A DNA stretch of 64,000 nt from Pseudomonas sp. Irchel 3E13 (GCF_900187455.1 NZ_FYDX01000014.1:145474-209473); one strand, 5' to 3'. Positions 8,139 to 17,547 are shown, counted from the stretch's first letter. Numbers and translations: made by a program. The notes: generated by a model not told the origin, from the sequence alone.

Positions 8139-9068
8139 ATGCCCAACTGCGACGCCCAACTCCTGCGCACGCTCTACACCCTGCTGACCGAGTGCAGCGT
8201 GTCGCGCACCGCCGAGCTGCTCGGACAAACCCAGCCCGCCGTCAGCGTCGCCTTGCGCCGGCTGCGCGAACTGACCGGCGACCCCTTGCTGGTGCGCAGC
8301 GGCAGTCGCATGCTGCTGACCAGCCACGCCCAGACCCTGATCGACCCGGTGGCCCAGGCGCTGGAAGGTATCGAGCAGATCCTGCACCCGATGGACCGCT
8401 TCAACCCCGCCACCACCCGCCAGACCTTTCGCATCAGCACGCCGGATTACCTGAGCGTGTTTTTCGTGCCTGCAATCGTCGAGCGCTTCTATGCCCAGGC
8501 GCCACTCGCCACGCTGGAGCTGACCCACCTGCAAGCCGAAGGCGGTTATTCACGAGGCCTGGAGGAAGGCTATCTGGATTTGGTGATCGGCAACTGGAGA
8601 ACCCCCGCCGATCACCTGCACCTGCAACCGTTGTGCGACGACGATCTGGTGTGCCTGATGCGCGACGAACACCCCATCCGGCCTGGCGAGCTGACCCAGG
8701 AGGCCTACACCCGGGCGGACCACCTCGCCGTGATGACCCACAATGCCTCCGGCCAGGGCACCATTGGCGCCGAACTGGCCGGAAGCGGCCTGGCCAGACG
8801 GGTGACGACCACCCTGCCCTACTTCTGCATCGCCCCGTATGTGCTGGTCAAATCGAACCTGGTCTTCACCACTACGCGATCATTTGCCAAGCACTACAGC
8901 GAATTGTTGCCGCTGCGTATCGAACCCTTTCCCGTCCCCGCCCAGCCCTTGCGTTACTACCAACTCTGGCACGCACGCAAACATCGCTCGGAGGCCTCGA
9001 AGTGGCTGCGTGGGGTGGTGCTGGCAGCGGCCAGGGCGATTGCGCCCGAGCCATCGCTTCCGGGCTGA
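8139..9068 (+). CDS. LysR-type regulator, NodD/NahR-like
   Basis: A 309-aa transcription factor. The N-terminal winged helix (residues about 5-65) contains SRTAELLGQTQPAVSVALRR. The periplasmic-binding-protein-like effector domain starts with RQTFRISTPDYLSVFF, which resembles the NodD/NahR/LinR branch whose effectors are usually aromatic compounds. It is transcribed in the same direction, 116 bases after the rubredoxin-reductase gene, so it probably activates the Rieske operon. The effector is unknown. Confidence 0.87.
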   Translation: MPNCDAQLLRTLYTLLTECSVSRTAELLGQTQPAVSVALRRLRELTGDPLLVRSGSRMLLTSHAQTLIDPVAQALEGIEQILHPMDRFNPATTRQTFRISTPDYLSVFFVPAIVERFYAQAPLATLELTHLQAEGGYSRGLEEGYLDLVIGNWRTPADHLHLQPLCDDDLVCLMRDEHPIRPGELTQEAYTRADHLAVMTHNASGQGTIGAELAGSGLARRVTTTLPYFCIAPYVLVKSNLVFTTTRSFAKHYSELLPLRIEPFPVPAQPLRYYQLWHARKHRSEASKWLRGVVLAAARAIAPEPSLPG

Positions 9069-9092
9069 TCCCTGGCGAAGACAGCAGCCCCC

Positions 9093-10250
9093 TCACTCCG
9101 CCACCGACACTCGATACGCCTTGCGATTCGCCGACCGCGCAAAGCACACGAACAACGCCGCCATCACCGCCAGTGCCATCGGCAAACCGTGCGGTGCCAC
9201 GTCCATCGCCGCGCCGCTGACCAACGGCCCGATCAGGCTGCCCACGCCCCACAGCAAGCCGACACTGGCATTGGCCGTCACCAGATCCTGCCCCTTGAAC
9301 TGCTGCCCGATCAGCACCAGCGCCAAGGTATACACCCCGCCCGCCACCGCCCCGAGCAACACCAGCGCCGGCCACAACAGCCACTGCACCTGGATCAGCC
9401 ACGGCAATGCCAGGCCGATCAGCATCGCCACCACGCCACAGACCAAGTGCACCAGCGTGCGCTCGCAGCGATCCGCCAGCCAGCCGATGGGCAACTGGAA
9501 CAGCATGTCGCCCGTCAGGATCACCGTCACCATCAACGCCGCCACACCCACCGCGTAAGCGTGGTTAGTGGCGTACACCGGCAGCAGCGAGAGGATCACC
9601 GCGTCGAAGAACGAGAAGAACAGCACGCCCATGCACAGCGCGGGCGCGACGCGGAAGAAGCCGGCGAGGGAGAAGCTCTTTTCAGCGTCCTCGCCGTGCT
9701 CGACATGATCGTTCGGCACGCACCAGACAATGCAGCCCAGCGCCAGCGCATACCCCACCGACACCATCACGATCAGCCACGGTCCCTGCGCGCCGAGCAG
9801 CGAAAGCATGGCCGGGCCGAGCATCTGGCAACCGGTGAAGGCCGTGGCGTACAGCGCCATGACCTTGCCGCGGTTGTGTTCTTCGCTCAGTTCATTGACC
9901 CAGGATTCGCCGAGGATGATCGCCACCCCCATGCCGAGCCCGAGGCCCAGGCGCAACGCGCCGAGCAGGTAGATCGACGAGAACGCCCACTCGATCAACC
10001 CGACACTGAGGGCGCAAATGCTGAAGCTGAGCAGGTAGATCATGCGCCGGGTCAGGTGCCGGCAGCAGGCGTCGACCATGAAGGCCGACAGCATCATGCC
10101 GGCCGCGGGCGCGGCGGACAGAACGCCGATCTGCAGGCTGCTGGCCCCGGCGTCGAGCAGGCGCAGCGACACCAGCGGCAGGGTCGCGCCGAGGCTGAAA
10201 CCGATGATGGAAACGACAAACAACAGACCGACGAGAAAACGCTTGTTCAT
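9093..10250 (-). CDS. MFS transporter, YcaD-like
   Basis: A 385-aa inner-membrane protein with 12 predicted helices. The N-terminal half has GVLSAAPAAGMM and the conserved ALRLGLGLGMG helix, and the centre contains ILGESWVNE, seen in the YcaD/sugar-phosphate-like MFS branch. Start ATG after GGAGTGAGTC. It is convergent with the LysR gene (24 bases between stops). The substrate is unknown. Confidence 0.85.
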   Translation of the reverse strand: MNKRFLVGLLFVVSIIGFSLGATLPLVSLRLLDAGASSLQIGVLSAAPAAGMMLSAFMVDACCRHLTRRMIYLLSFSICALSVGLIEWAFSSIYLLGALRLGLGLGMGVAIILGESWVNELSEEHNRGKVMALYATAFTGCQMLGPAMLSLLGAQGPWLIVMVSVGYALALGCIVWCVPNDHVEHGEDAEKSFSLAGFFRVAPALCMGVLFFSFFDAVILSLLPVYATNHAYAVGVAALMVTVILTGDMLFQLPIGWLADRCERTLVHLVCGVVAMLIGLALPWLIQVQWLLWPALVLLGAVAGGVYTLALVLIGQQFKGQDLVTANASVGLLWGVGSLIGPLVSGAAMDVAPHGLPMALAVMAALFVCFARSANRKAYRVSVAE

Positions 10251-10350
10251 GACTCACTCCACAACCGCCGGCGCGCGAGGCAAAGGGCTCACGCGCGGGC
10301 GCAACACGCTCGATGACAGAAGACGAACGGACCACGACGGCCCGCGAAGG

Positions 10351-10494
10351 TCAGGCGGCGATGGTGTGTGGCGAGAAGGTGAACGCGAACAGCACGCTGC
10401 GCCGGCGCTTGAGCACCGTGTCACTCGGCCAGTCACGACGAACGGCCCGGACGACGGGCTGTTGAGCGATGAGGTGGCAGTTGACGCGGTTCAT
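10351..10494 (-). CDS. Possible small basic protein (47 aa)
   Basis: In the 339-base space between the MFS gene and the GGDEF gene there is one short frame that begins at ATG (MNRVNCHLIA) and ends FTFSPHTIAA. It has GC-rich third positions like real genes here and is rich in Arg (KRRRSV). There is no convincing ribosome site. It could be a real small protein or chance. Nothing else was recognised in this spacer. Confidence 0.3.
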   Translation of the reverse strand: MNRVNCHLIAQQPVVRAVRRDWPSDTVLKRRRSVLFAFTFSPHTIAA

Positions 10495-10589
10495 GGTCGG
10501 GCTACAGCAAGGGGATTGGAAAGGGCCGGCACTCTAGGCCATGGGCTTCGGTGCCGTCAATCAGCCACTGGTCGGGCGTGGCGACGGGG

Positions 10590-11954
10590 TCACGACAGCC
10601 GCGACGGCAAGGCTTCCTCATCAGGCGCCGTTCCCACCACTAAACGATTGCGGCCTTCTTGTTTGGCGCGGTACAGCGCGAGGTCCGCGACACTGAGCAA
10701 TGAGGTCAGGGCAACACTGTCGCCGGGGCGGTCGGGGTCGTAGCTGGCGCAACCGATGCTCAGGGTCACCCGCCCCATGGGGCTGGCGGCATGGTTGAGG
10801 TTGGCGTCGTAGATTTCCTGGCACAGCTCGCGGGCGACGGTGCGCGCGCCATGGGCGTCGGTGTCGGGGAGGATCACCGCGAACTCTTCGCCGCCATAAC
10901 GGCAGACCTGATCCCCCGGGCGCAGCAAGGACTGGCCAAGCAACATGGCGATCTTGCGCAGACACTCGTCGCCGGCCTGATGGCCATAGTGGTCGTTGAA
11001 CACCTTGAACTGATCGACATCCACCATCAGCAGTGACAGCGGCCGGCCTTCGCGGCGGGAGCGCGCCTTCTCCTGCAACAGCGCTTCGTCGAAGCGCCGG
11101 CGGTTGGGCAGGCCGGTGAGGAAGTCTTCGCTGGCCAGGGCCTGCAGGCGGGCATTGGCCTGGGCCAGTTGCGCATTGCTTTCGGCCAGGGCCTGGCGCA
11201 TCAGGCATTGCTCGGTGATGTCACTGAGGGCCAGGGTCATGCCGAGGACTTCGTGGTCGAGGTCGCGCACCGCGCCGATTTTCATCAGGTACGTGTGGCC
11301 CTTCCAGTCCAGTTCGCGGTCCGCCAGCGCCTGGTCGCGCTCCAGTTCCGCGAGGCACTGCGCCAGGTCCAGTTGCTCGACGGGCAGCAGCGCGGGCAGC
11401 GGTTGCCCGACCAATTGCGTGGCGTCGCCGCCGAGCAGTTGGCCGAGCGCACGGTTGACGTTGACCAGCACGCCCTGCCGGTCCACCAGGCCCAGCGCCA
11501 CGGAAGCCGCGGCGTACAGCGCTTCGAGTTGCACTTCGCGGCGGTCCAGCGGGCCGATGCCGGGCGTGACGTCACGGTCGATGCCGCGGTAGCCGGTGAA
11601 GGTCCCCTGCGCGTCGAACAGCGGCACGCCGCTGGTTTCCAGCACTACCAGGCGGCCATCGGAGCGGATATTGCGGTTGATCAATCCGGCGAAAGGACGT
11701 TGCTCGGCCACGATCCCGCCGAAGATCGCGCCGACCCGCGCGGCTTCGTCCGGCGGCATGAAATCGAACGGTGTCTTGCCCAGCACCTCGCTCGGGGCGA
11801 AGCCGAGCATCTGTCGGCTGTGCTCGGAACAGAAGGTGTAGCGGCCCTGGCTGTCCACTTCCCAGAGCCAGTCGGAGTTGTGCGCGATGATTTCCCGCAG
11901 GCGCAGGACTTCCTGTGCTTCGGGGAGTGGCTCAGGAGCGGAGGCGTTGGGCAT
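10590..11954 (-). CDS. PAS-PAS-GGDEF diguanylate cyclase
   Basis: A soluble 454-aa cyclic-di-GMP synthase. PAS 1 spans about residues 16-130 (HNSDWLWEVDSQGRYTF), PAS 2 about 143-255 (LGLVDRQGVLVNVNRALG), then a short coiled linker. GGDEF runs from about 275 to 440 with active-site loop GGEEF (354-358) and inhibitory I-site RPGD (345-348) exactly five residues before it, so it should be active and product-inhibited. Start: ATG before PNASAPEP; the longer upstream frame is an antisense shadow of the fosmidomycin-resistance-like gene. No membrane segment, so it probably senses a cytoplasmic ligand. Confidence 0.9.
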   Translation of the reverse strand: MPNASAPEPLPEAQEVLRLREIIAHNSDWLWEVDSQGRYTFCSEHSRQMLGFAPSEVLGKTPFDFMPPDEAARVGAIFGGIVAEQRPFAGLINRNIRSDGRLVVLETSGVPLFDAQGTFTGYRGIDRDVTPGIGPLDRREVQLEALYAAASVALGLVDRQGVLVNVNRALGQLLGGDATQLVGQPLPALLPVEQLDLAQCLAELERDQALADRELDWKGHTYLMKIGAVRDLDHEVLGMTLALSDITEQCLMRQALAESNAQLAQANARLQALASEDFLTGLPNRRRFDEALLQEKARSRREGRPLSLLMVDVDQFKVFNDHYGHQAGDECLRKIAMLLGQSLLRPGDQVCRYGGEEFAVILPDTDAHGARTVARELCQEIYDANLNHAASPMGRVTLSIGCASYDPDRPGDSVALTSLLSVADLALYRAKQEGRNRLVVGTAPDEEALPSRLS

Positions 11955-11988
11955 AGGGGCTACTTCGGAGAACAACCGGAAGATTGCA

Positions 11989-12046
11989 AAGCGCCACGTT
12001 ACTGGATCGGAGCCCAACCGGGCAAATCCGGCGTAACGTGGCGCTT
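11989..12046. terminator. Long-stem inverted repeat after the Fsr-like gene
   Basis: AAGCGCCACGTTAC at 11989-12002 and its exact complement at 12033-12046 form a 14-base-pair stem around a 30-base loop, just after the stop of the minus-strand Fsr-like gene and before the GGDEF start. There is only a short T-run, so it may act as a terminator or mRNA 3' stabiliser. Confidence 0.5.
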
Positions 12047-12054
12047 CAGACCTG

Positions 12055-13263
12055 TCAGCGCTTCTTCGTCGACGGCAGCAGGATCGCCAGAATCCCCAAC
12101 AGCGGCAGGAACGAGCACAGGTAGTAGACGTACTCGATACCGTGGATATCCGCGAGGTAACCCAACAGCGCCGCGCCGATGCCACCGAAGCCGAACATCA
12201 GGCCGAAGAACACCCCGGCGATCATGCCGACATTGCCCGGCACCAGTTCTTGCGCGTACACCACGATCGCCGAGAACGCCGAGGCGAGGATGAAGCCGAT
12301 GATCACGCTGAGCACGCTGGTCCAGAACAGGTCCGCGTAGGGCAGCGCCAGGGTGAACGGTGCCACGCCGAGGATGGAGAACCAGATCACCGCCTTGCGG
12401 CCGATGCGGTCGCCGATCGGCCCGCCGAAGAAGGTGCCGGCCGCCACCGCCCCGAGGAACAGGAACAGATGCAGTTGCGAACTGCCCACCGAGAGGTCGA
12501 ACTTCTCGATCAGGTAGAAGGTGTAGTAGCTGGTCAGGCTGGACATGTAGAAGTACTTGGAGAACACCAGCAGCCCCAGCACCACCAGCGCGCTGATCAC
12601 CCGCCCGCGTGACAAACCGTGGGTCGCGGCCTGACCGGCCTTGGCCTTGAACAGGTTCAGGTGCTCGCGATACCAGCGGCTCAGGCCGTAGGTCACTATC
12701 ACGGCGGCCACGGCGAACAGGCCGAACCAAACGACGTTGCCCTGGCCGAACGGAATGATGATCGCCGCCGCCAGCAGCGGGCCGAACGCCGAACCGGCGT
12801 TGCCGCCGACCTGGAAGGTCGACTGGGCGAGGCCATAGCGGCCGCCCGAGGCGAGCCGGGCGATCCGCGAGGTTTCCGGGTGGAAAGTCGAGGAGCCGAT
12901 GCCCACCAGCCCGGCGGCCAGCAGGATCATCGCGAAGCTGCCGACATACGCCAGCATCACGATGCCCACCAACGTGCACAACGTACCGAGCGGCAGCAGG
13001 TTGGGCATCGGCTTGCGGTCGGTGTAGAAACCCACCGCCGGTTGCAGCAGCGAGGCGGTGATCTGGAAGGTCAGGGTAATCAGGCCGACCTGGGCGAAGC
13101 TCAGGTCATAGTTGGCCTTGAGCAGCGGATAAATCGACGGCAGCACCGCCTGGATCAGGTCGTTGATCAGGTGCGCCAAGGCGCAGGCGGCAATGATGCG
13201 CATCACCAGCGGGCTGCTCTGGCTGGCAGCGGACGCGGTTGGCGCGGCGGTACTTGAGGACAT
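12055..13263 (-). CDS. Fosmidomycin-resistance (Fsr)-like MFS transporter
   Basis: A 402-aa 12-helix efflux protein. ALAHLINDLIQAVLPSIYPL is the hallmark N-terminal helix of the Fsr family, followed by FHPETSRIARLASGGRYG and FQVGGNAGSAFGPL, all typical. Fsr proteins export fosmidomycin and possibly other compounds; the natural substrate is uncertain. It is divergent from the first ECF sigma gene. Confidence 0.88.
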   Translation of the reverse strand: MSSSTAAPTASAASQSSPLVMRIIAACALAHLINDLIQAVLPSIYPLLKANYDLSFAQVGLITLTFQITASLLQPAVGFYTDRKPMPNLLPLGTLCTLVGIVMLAYVGSFAMILLAAGLVGIGSSTFHPETSRIARLASGGRYGLAQSTFQVGGNAGSAFGPLLAAAIIIPFGQGNVVWFGLFAVAAVIVTYGLSRWYREHLNLFKAKAGQAATHGLSRGRVISALVVLGLLVFSKYFYMSSLTSYYTFYLIEKFDLSVGSSQLHLFLFLGAVAAGTFFGGPIGDRIGRKAVIWFSILGVAPFTLALPYADLFWTSVLSVIIGFILASAFSAIVVYAQELVPGNVGMIAGVFFGLMFGFGGIGAALLGYLADIHGIEYVYYLCSFLPLLGILAILLPSTKKR

Positions 13264-13351
13264 GGGACAGCATCCATCGGAGGGCAGGAAAGGCTCCGAT
13301 TATGGCGAAATCGTTAGCAAGCGCACTATTCTTTTTGCCGAACGGCTGCTT

Positions 13352-13370
13352 GTGAATAATTCTCAATAAC
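13352..13370. promoter_or_regulatory. Candidate Fur site upstream of the first ECF sigma gene
   Basis: GTGAATAATTCTCAATAAC matches 12 of 19 positions of the GATAATGATAATCATTATC Fur consensus. It lies 40 bases before the sigma gene, where Fur sites are known for iron-starvation sigma factors. It is a weak match; its support is mainly context. Confidence 0.45.
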
Positions 13371-13409
13371 GCTAGCATCGCCGCTCATTTCACCTGCGCG
13401 GCGCCCAGC

Positions 13410-13931
13410 ATGTCCGAGGATCAGGAAGACCGAAGCCTGGCGGGGCTCTACCAGCGCCACCGCAGCGAACTGATGGCCTTTCTCACCCGTCGCACGCGCT
13501 GCCGCGAGACCGCCAGCGACCTGCTGCAGGACGCCTTCATCCGCCTGATGCACAGCGAGCGCGGCGAAGTCGGCAACCTGCGCGCCTTCCTTTACCGCAT
13601 CGCCAGCAACCTGAGCATCGACCACGCCCGCCGCAATCAGGTGCGCGGGGTCAATGACGAGCAGGCGCTGGAACAGTTGCTCACCGAAACCAGCCCGGAA
13701 CGCAGTGCCGTGGCGGGCAACACCCTGGCGCACCTGGAGCGGCTGATCGACGGCCTGCCCTCGCCGACCCGCGAGGTTTTTCTGCTGGCCCGGGTCGAGC
13801 AAATGAGCTACAAGGACATCGCCGCAAAACTGGGCCTGGAGCATCGCGCCGTCGAGCGCCACCTGAACAAAGCCTTGAGCCACTGCGCAGCCGCCGCTCT
13901 GCATGCGCGCAACCAGACCGAATCGTCATGA
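13410..13931 (+). CDS. FecI-like ECF sigma factor (unit 1)
   Basis: A 173-aa extracytoplasmic-function sigma factor. Region 2 lies at about residues 12-78 (ASDLLQDAFIRLMHSE, FLYRIASNLSIDHARR) and region 4 at about 110-160 (LPSPTREVFLLARVEQMSYKDIAAKLGL). It recruits RNA polymerase to the promoter of the siderophore receptor gene when released by its FecR partner. Its stop overlaps the FecR start (ATGA), indicating translational coupling. No ribosome site is evident. Confidence 0.92.
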   Translation: MSEDQEDRSLAGLYQRHRSELMAFLTRRTRCRETASDLLQDAFIRLMHSERGEVGNLRAFLYRIASNLSIDHARRNQVRGVNDEQALEQLLTETSPERSAVAGNTLAHLERLIDGLPSPTREVFLLARVEQMSYKDIAAKLGLEHRAVERHLNKALSHCAAAALHARNQTESS

Positions 13932-14860
13932 CCGTCCCGTCCTCTCCCGCCGACCTCGCCGCCGATCCCGCGCAACAAGCGCTGGACTGGTTCACCCGGC
14001 TGCGCGCCGAGGACCTGAGCGCGGCCGAGCGGCAGGCTTTCGAGCAGTGGCGTGAGGCGCCGGACAACGCGCGGGCGTTCGCCGAAGTCGAGTCGCTGTG
14101 GCAGGTGCTTGAACTGCCGGCGCGGCGGGTGCGCAAGGCCGAGCGCGCGCGCGGCAAGCGCTGGCCTCGGCTGGCGACCGCGGCCTGCCTGCTGCTGGCG
14201 GCGGGTGTCGCCTGGTCGCAATGGCCGGCCTTGCAACGCCTGAACAGCGACTACGCCACCCACGCTGGCGAACGCGGCAGCTTCACCCTCGCCGACGGCT
14301 CGCAACTGCGCCTGGACAGCAACAGCGCGGTGGATGTCGAACTGGACGGCGCGATTCGAACGCTGCACCTGCGCCAGGGGCGACTGTTCCTTGAGGTGAA
14401 ACACGATGGTCGGCCGTTCGTGGTCAACGTCGATGACGCCCAGGTGCGGGTGCTCGGCACCCGGTTCTCGGTCGCGCGCGGCGACGGGATCGATGAAGTG
14501 GTGCTGGAGAGCGGCAAGGTGCAGGTGCTCGCCGGCGCGCAAACCCAGGTCCTCACGCCCGGCCAGCGCCTGACGGTGCACGGCGAGCAGATCGATCCGC
14601 CGCAGGCGGTGGATGCCGAACGCCTGCTGGCCTGGCGCGACGGTCAGTTGCGGGTCCGCGATGTGCCGCTGCGCGAGGTCCTCCAGCGACTGGCCGACTA
14701 TCAAGGCCAATCCTTGCTGCTGCTCGACGCCGCTGCCGGACAGCGCCTGGTCAGTGGCAGCTTCAACCTCGACCAGGCCGACAACGCCCTCGATGCCCTG
14801 CTCAGCAGCCAGAAATTGCGCGCCGATTCCCTCGCCGGGCGCTGGCTGATCGTGCGCTGA
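13928..14860 (+). CDS. FecR-like anti-sigma regulator (unit 1)
   Basis: A 310-aa inner-membrane regulator. The N-terminal cytoplasmic DUF4880 part (ALDWFTRLRAEDLSAAERQ) binds the sigma factor. One membrane helix (LATAACLLLAAGVAWS) follows, then a periplasmic FecR domain (GERGSFTLADGSQLRLDSNS, GTRFSVARGDG) and an STN-like C-terminus (LREVLQRLADYQG) that contacts the receptor's signalling domain. It couples ferric-siderophore uptake to sigma activity. Confidence 0.92.
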   Translation: MTVPSSPADLAADPAQQALDWFTRLRAEDLSAAERQAFEQWREAPDNARAFAEVESLWQVLELPARRVRKAERARGKRWPRLATAACLLLAAGVAWSQWPALQRLNSDYATHAGERGSFTLADGSQLRLDSNSAVDVELDGAIRTLHLRQGRLFLEVKHDGRPFVVNVDDAQVRVLGTRFSVARGDGIDEVVLESGKVQVLAGAQTQVLTPGQRLTVHGEQIDPPQAVDAERLLAWRDGQLRVRDVPLREVLQRLADYQGQSLLLLDAAAGQRLVSGSFNLDQADNALDALLSSQKLRADSLAGRWLIVR

Positions 14861-14953
14861 AAATTATTTTCGCGAGCGTCCGGTAATTCCTGAATCTACT
14901 GCGTCACACCTCCACATAAGAAGCATTACCATTTGTATTCTGGGGGAGGACAC

Positions 14954-17377
14954 ATGCAGTACCCATTCGATTTCGCCTTCAAACGCCTGCCATTGGCCCG
15001 CGCCATCCTGGCCGCGACCCTGGTCACCGCGCTGCCGGCCGGCACCTTGCAGGCCGCCGAGACCAGCACCCGCGAAGCCCAGGCGCAGCGTTTCGACTTC
15101 ACCATCGGCGCCCAGCCGCTGGCCGACGCGCTCGATCAGTTCAGCGCGCAGAGCGGCTATCAGGTGATCTACCAGAGCAGCCAGGTCGGCGGCATGCAGT
15201 CGCCCGGCGTGCAAGGACGGCTCAGCGCCGACGAGGCGATCCAGCGCCTCACCGCAGGCACCGGCGCACGCCTGAGCCAGCCCAACGCCAACAGCTTCCT
15301 CCTCGACCTGCCGGTGAACCTCGACGGCGGCAGCCTGCAACTGGATGCCCTGAGCATTTCCGGCAAGGCGCCGGGCTCGACCACCGAAGGCACCGGGCTG
15401 TACACCACCTATTCCTCCAGCAGCTCGACACGGCTGAACCTCAGCCCGAAGGAAACCCCGCAGTCGCTGACCGTGATGACGCGCCAGCGCCTCGATGACC
15501 AGCGCCTGACCAACCTGTCCGACGCGCTGGAAGCCACGCCCGGAATCATCGTCACCCGTGACGGACTCGGCGCCGAAAGCGACGCCTATTGGTCCCGCGG
15601 CTTCGCGGTGCAGAACTACGAGATCGACGGCGTACCCACCGTCGCGCGCATGGACAACTACACCCAGAGCATGGCCATGTACGACCGCGTCGAAGTGGTC
15701 CGCGGCGCCAGCGGCCTGATCAGCGGCATGGGCAACCCGTCGGCGACCATCAACCTGATCCGCAAGCGCCCGACCTATGAAAGCCAGGCGAGCATCACCG
15801 GCTCGGTCGGCAATTGGGATCGCTACGGCAGCGGCTTCGACGTGTCCGGCCCGCTGAATGAAAGCGGCAACGTGCGCGGGCGGCTGGTGGCGGACATCAA
15901 GAGCGAGCATGCCTGGGTTGATCGCTACAAACTCGATGCCCAGACGCTCTACGGCATCACCGAATTCGACCTGAGCGAAGACACCCTGCTGACCGCGGGC
16001 TTCAGCTACCAGCGCACCGACGTCGACTCGCCCCTGCGCACCGGCTTGCCCACCCGCTTCGCCTCGGGCGAGCGCACCAACCTGAGCCGGTCGATCAACA
16101 GCGCCCCGACCTGGTCCTACAACGACCACGTGCAGACCAGCTTTTTCACCTCGATCGAACATCAACTGGGCAACGGCTGGAGCGGCAAGGTCGAGTTCAG
16201 CCACTCGGAAAACCAGTTCGACGAGGTGTTCGGCTTCCTGATGGGCAACCTGAATACCGACGGCAGCGGCCTGTCGCAATTGCCTGTGCGCTTCTCCGGC
16301 ACGCCGCGCCAGAACAACCTCGACGCTTACCTGACCGGCCCGTTCAGCCTGCTGGGGCGCGAGCATGAGTTGATCACCGGCGTGACCCTGTCGCAGTACC
16401 GCGAGCATGTACCGAGCTGGGGCGGCTGGCGCTATGACTACAACGCCACGTCCGATGCGGCAGTGGGCAATATCTTCGATTGGGACGGCAAGCAGCTCAA
16501 ACCGGAATTCACCGAATCCGGAAAATCGCGCATGAAAGAAAACCAGTACGCCGCGTATGCCACCACGCGCCTGAACCTGACCGACGACCTGAAACTGATC
16601 CTCGGCAGCCGGGTGATCGACTGGAAACGCGACACCGAGGACAAGCCCTACGGCGCGGAGACGACCGAGGTCAATCGCAAGGAAACCGGCGTGTTCATCC
16701 CGTACACCGGGGTGGTCTACGACCTGGACGACACCTGGTCGGTCTACGCCAGCTACACCAAGATCTTCAGCCCGCAGGGTTCGTGGGTCCGCGACGAAGA
16801 CAACAAACCGTTCGACCCGATGGAAGGCGTGGGCTACGAGATCGGCATCAAGGGCAGCCACCTGGACGGCAAGCTGAACTCCAGCCTGGCCGTGTTCAAG
16901 CTGGAGCAGGACAACCTCGCCATCTGGCAGCACGACAACGTGTACTCGGCCGAGCAGGACACCACCTCCAAAGGCGTGGAATTCGAACTCAGCGGCGAAT
17001 TGGCGGAAGGCTGGCAAGCGGCGGCGGGTTACGTCTACACCACCACCACGGACAAGGACGACGAACGCATCTACACCATCCTGCCGCGACACAGCCTGAA
17101 GACCTACACCAGCTACCGCCTGCCGGGCGCGCTGGACAAACTGACAGTGGGAGGCGGCGTGAATTGGCAGAGCAAGGTGGGCAGCGACCTGCACACCTTC
17201 ACCCAGGGCAGCTACGCCGTGACCAACCTGATGGCGCGCTACCAGATCAGCCAGAACCTGAGTGCGACGGTGAACCTGGACAACGTGTTCGACCGAAAAT
17301 ACTTCAGCATGACCAGCAGCTACGGCAACTACGGCACGCCGCGCAGCCTCATGACCGGCTTCAAATACGACTTCTGA
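14954..17377 (+). CDS. TonB-dependent siderophore receptor with signalling domain (unit 1)
   Basis: An outer-membrane receptor of 807 aa. A signal peptide ends near TLQAAE; the STN/secretin-like domain (FTIGAQPLADALDQFSAQSG) occupies about residues 45-115; the plug begins near KETPQSLTVMTRQRL with VEVVRGASGLISGMGNPSAT; the beta-barrel ends in GFKYDF with a terminal Phe. The barrel resembles the FpvA/FhuE/FoxA branch, so a hydroxamate or mixed-type siderophore is possible. Start: ATG 14954 after GGGGGAGGA, rather than the upstream in-frame codon. It is transcribed with the sigma/FecR pair, forming a cell-surface signalling unit. Confidence 0.92.
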   Translation: MQYPFDFAFKRLPLARAILAATLVTALPAGTLQAAETSTREAQAQRFDFTIGAQPLADALDQFSAQSGYQVIYQSSQVGGMQSPGVQGRLSADEAIQRLTAGTGARLSQPNANSFLLDLPVNLDGGSLQLDALSISGKAPGSTTEGTGLYTTYSSSSSTRLNLSPKETPQSLTVMTRQRLDDQRLTNLSDALEATPGIIVTRDGLGAESDAYWSRGFAVQNYEIDGVPTVARMDNYTQSMAMYDRVEVVRGASGLISGMGNPSATINLIRKRPTYESQASITGSVGNWDRYGSGFDVSGPLNESGNVRGRLVADIKSEHAWVDRYKLDAQTLYGITEFDLSEDTLLTAGFSYQRTDVDSPLRTGLPTRFASGERTNLSRSINSAPTWSYNDHVQTSFFTSIEHQLGNGWSGKVEFSHSENQFDEVFGFLMGNLNTDGSGLSQLPVRFSGTPRQNNLDAYLTGPFSLLGREHELITGVTLSQYREHVPSWGGWRYDYNATSDAAVGNIFDWDGKQLKPEFTESGKSRMKENQYAAYATTRLNLTDDLKLILGSRVIDWKRDTEDKPYGAETTEVNRKETGVFIPYTGVVYDLDDTWSVYASYTKIFSPQGSWVRDEDNKPFDPMEGVGYEIGIKGSHLDGKLNSSLAVFKLEQDNLAIWQHDNVYSAEQDTTSKGVEFELSGELAEGWQAAAGYVYTTTTDKDDERIYTILPRHSLKTYTSYRLPGALDKLTVGGGVNWQSKVGSDLHTFTQGSYAVTNLMARYQISQNLSATVNLDNVFDRKYFSMTSSYGNYGTPRSLMTGFKYDF

Positions 17378-17430
17378 CGCCGCATTCGGCTAAGCGGTTG
17401 ATAGCGCGCAAAATTTTTTGAAATAGAGTG

Positions 17431-17459
17431 TTGACAGATATTCGTTTCAGGCGAATAAT
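17431..17459 (+). promoter_or_regulatory. Sigma70 promoter of tRNA-Met
   Basis: A perfect -35 TTGACA at 17431-17436, a 17-base spacer and a -10 AATAAT at 17454-17459. Transcription would start a few bases before the tRNA. Confidence 0.75.
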
Positions 17460-17470
17460 GCGCGCCACTT

Positions 17471-17547
17471 GGCTACATAGCTCAGTTGGTTAGAGCATAG
17501 CATTCATAATGCTGGGGTCCGGGGTTCAAGTCCCTGTGTAGCCACCA
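17471..17547 (+). tRNA. tRNA-Met (CAT, elongator)
   Basis: A 77-base cloverleaf including an encoded CCA. The acceptor stem GGCTACA pairs with TGTAGCC, the anticodon loop is TTCATAA (CAT), and the T arm contains GTTCAAGTC. It resembles the E. coli elongator tRNA-Met rather than the initiator (acceptor end is paired, and there is no anticodon-stem GGG/CCC). Confidence 0.97.

Noticed and set aside
14864..17194. 776-aa minus-strand open frame
   Set aside because: A GC-driven shadow of the TonB receptor gene, which has domains, signal peptide and ribosome site.
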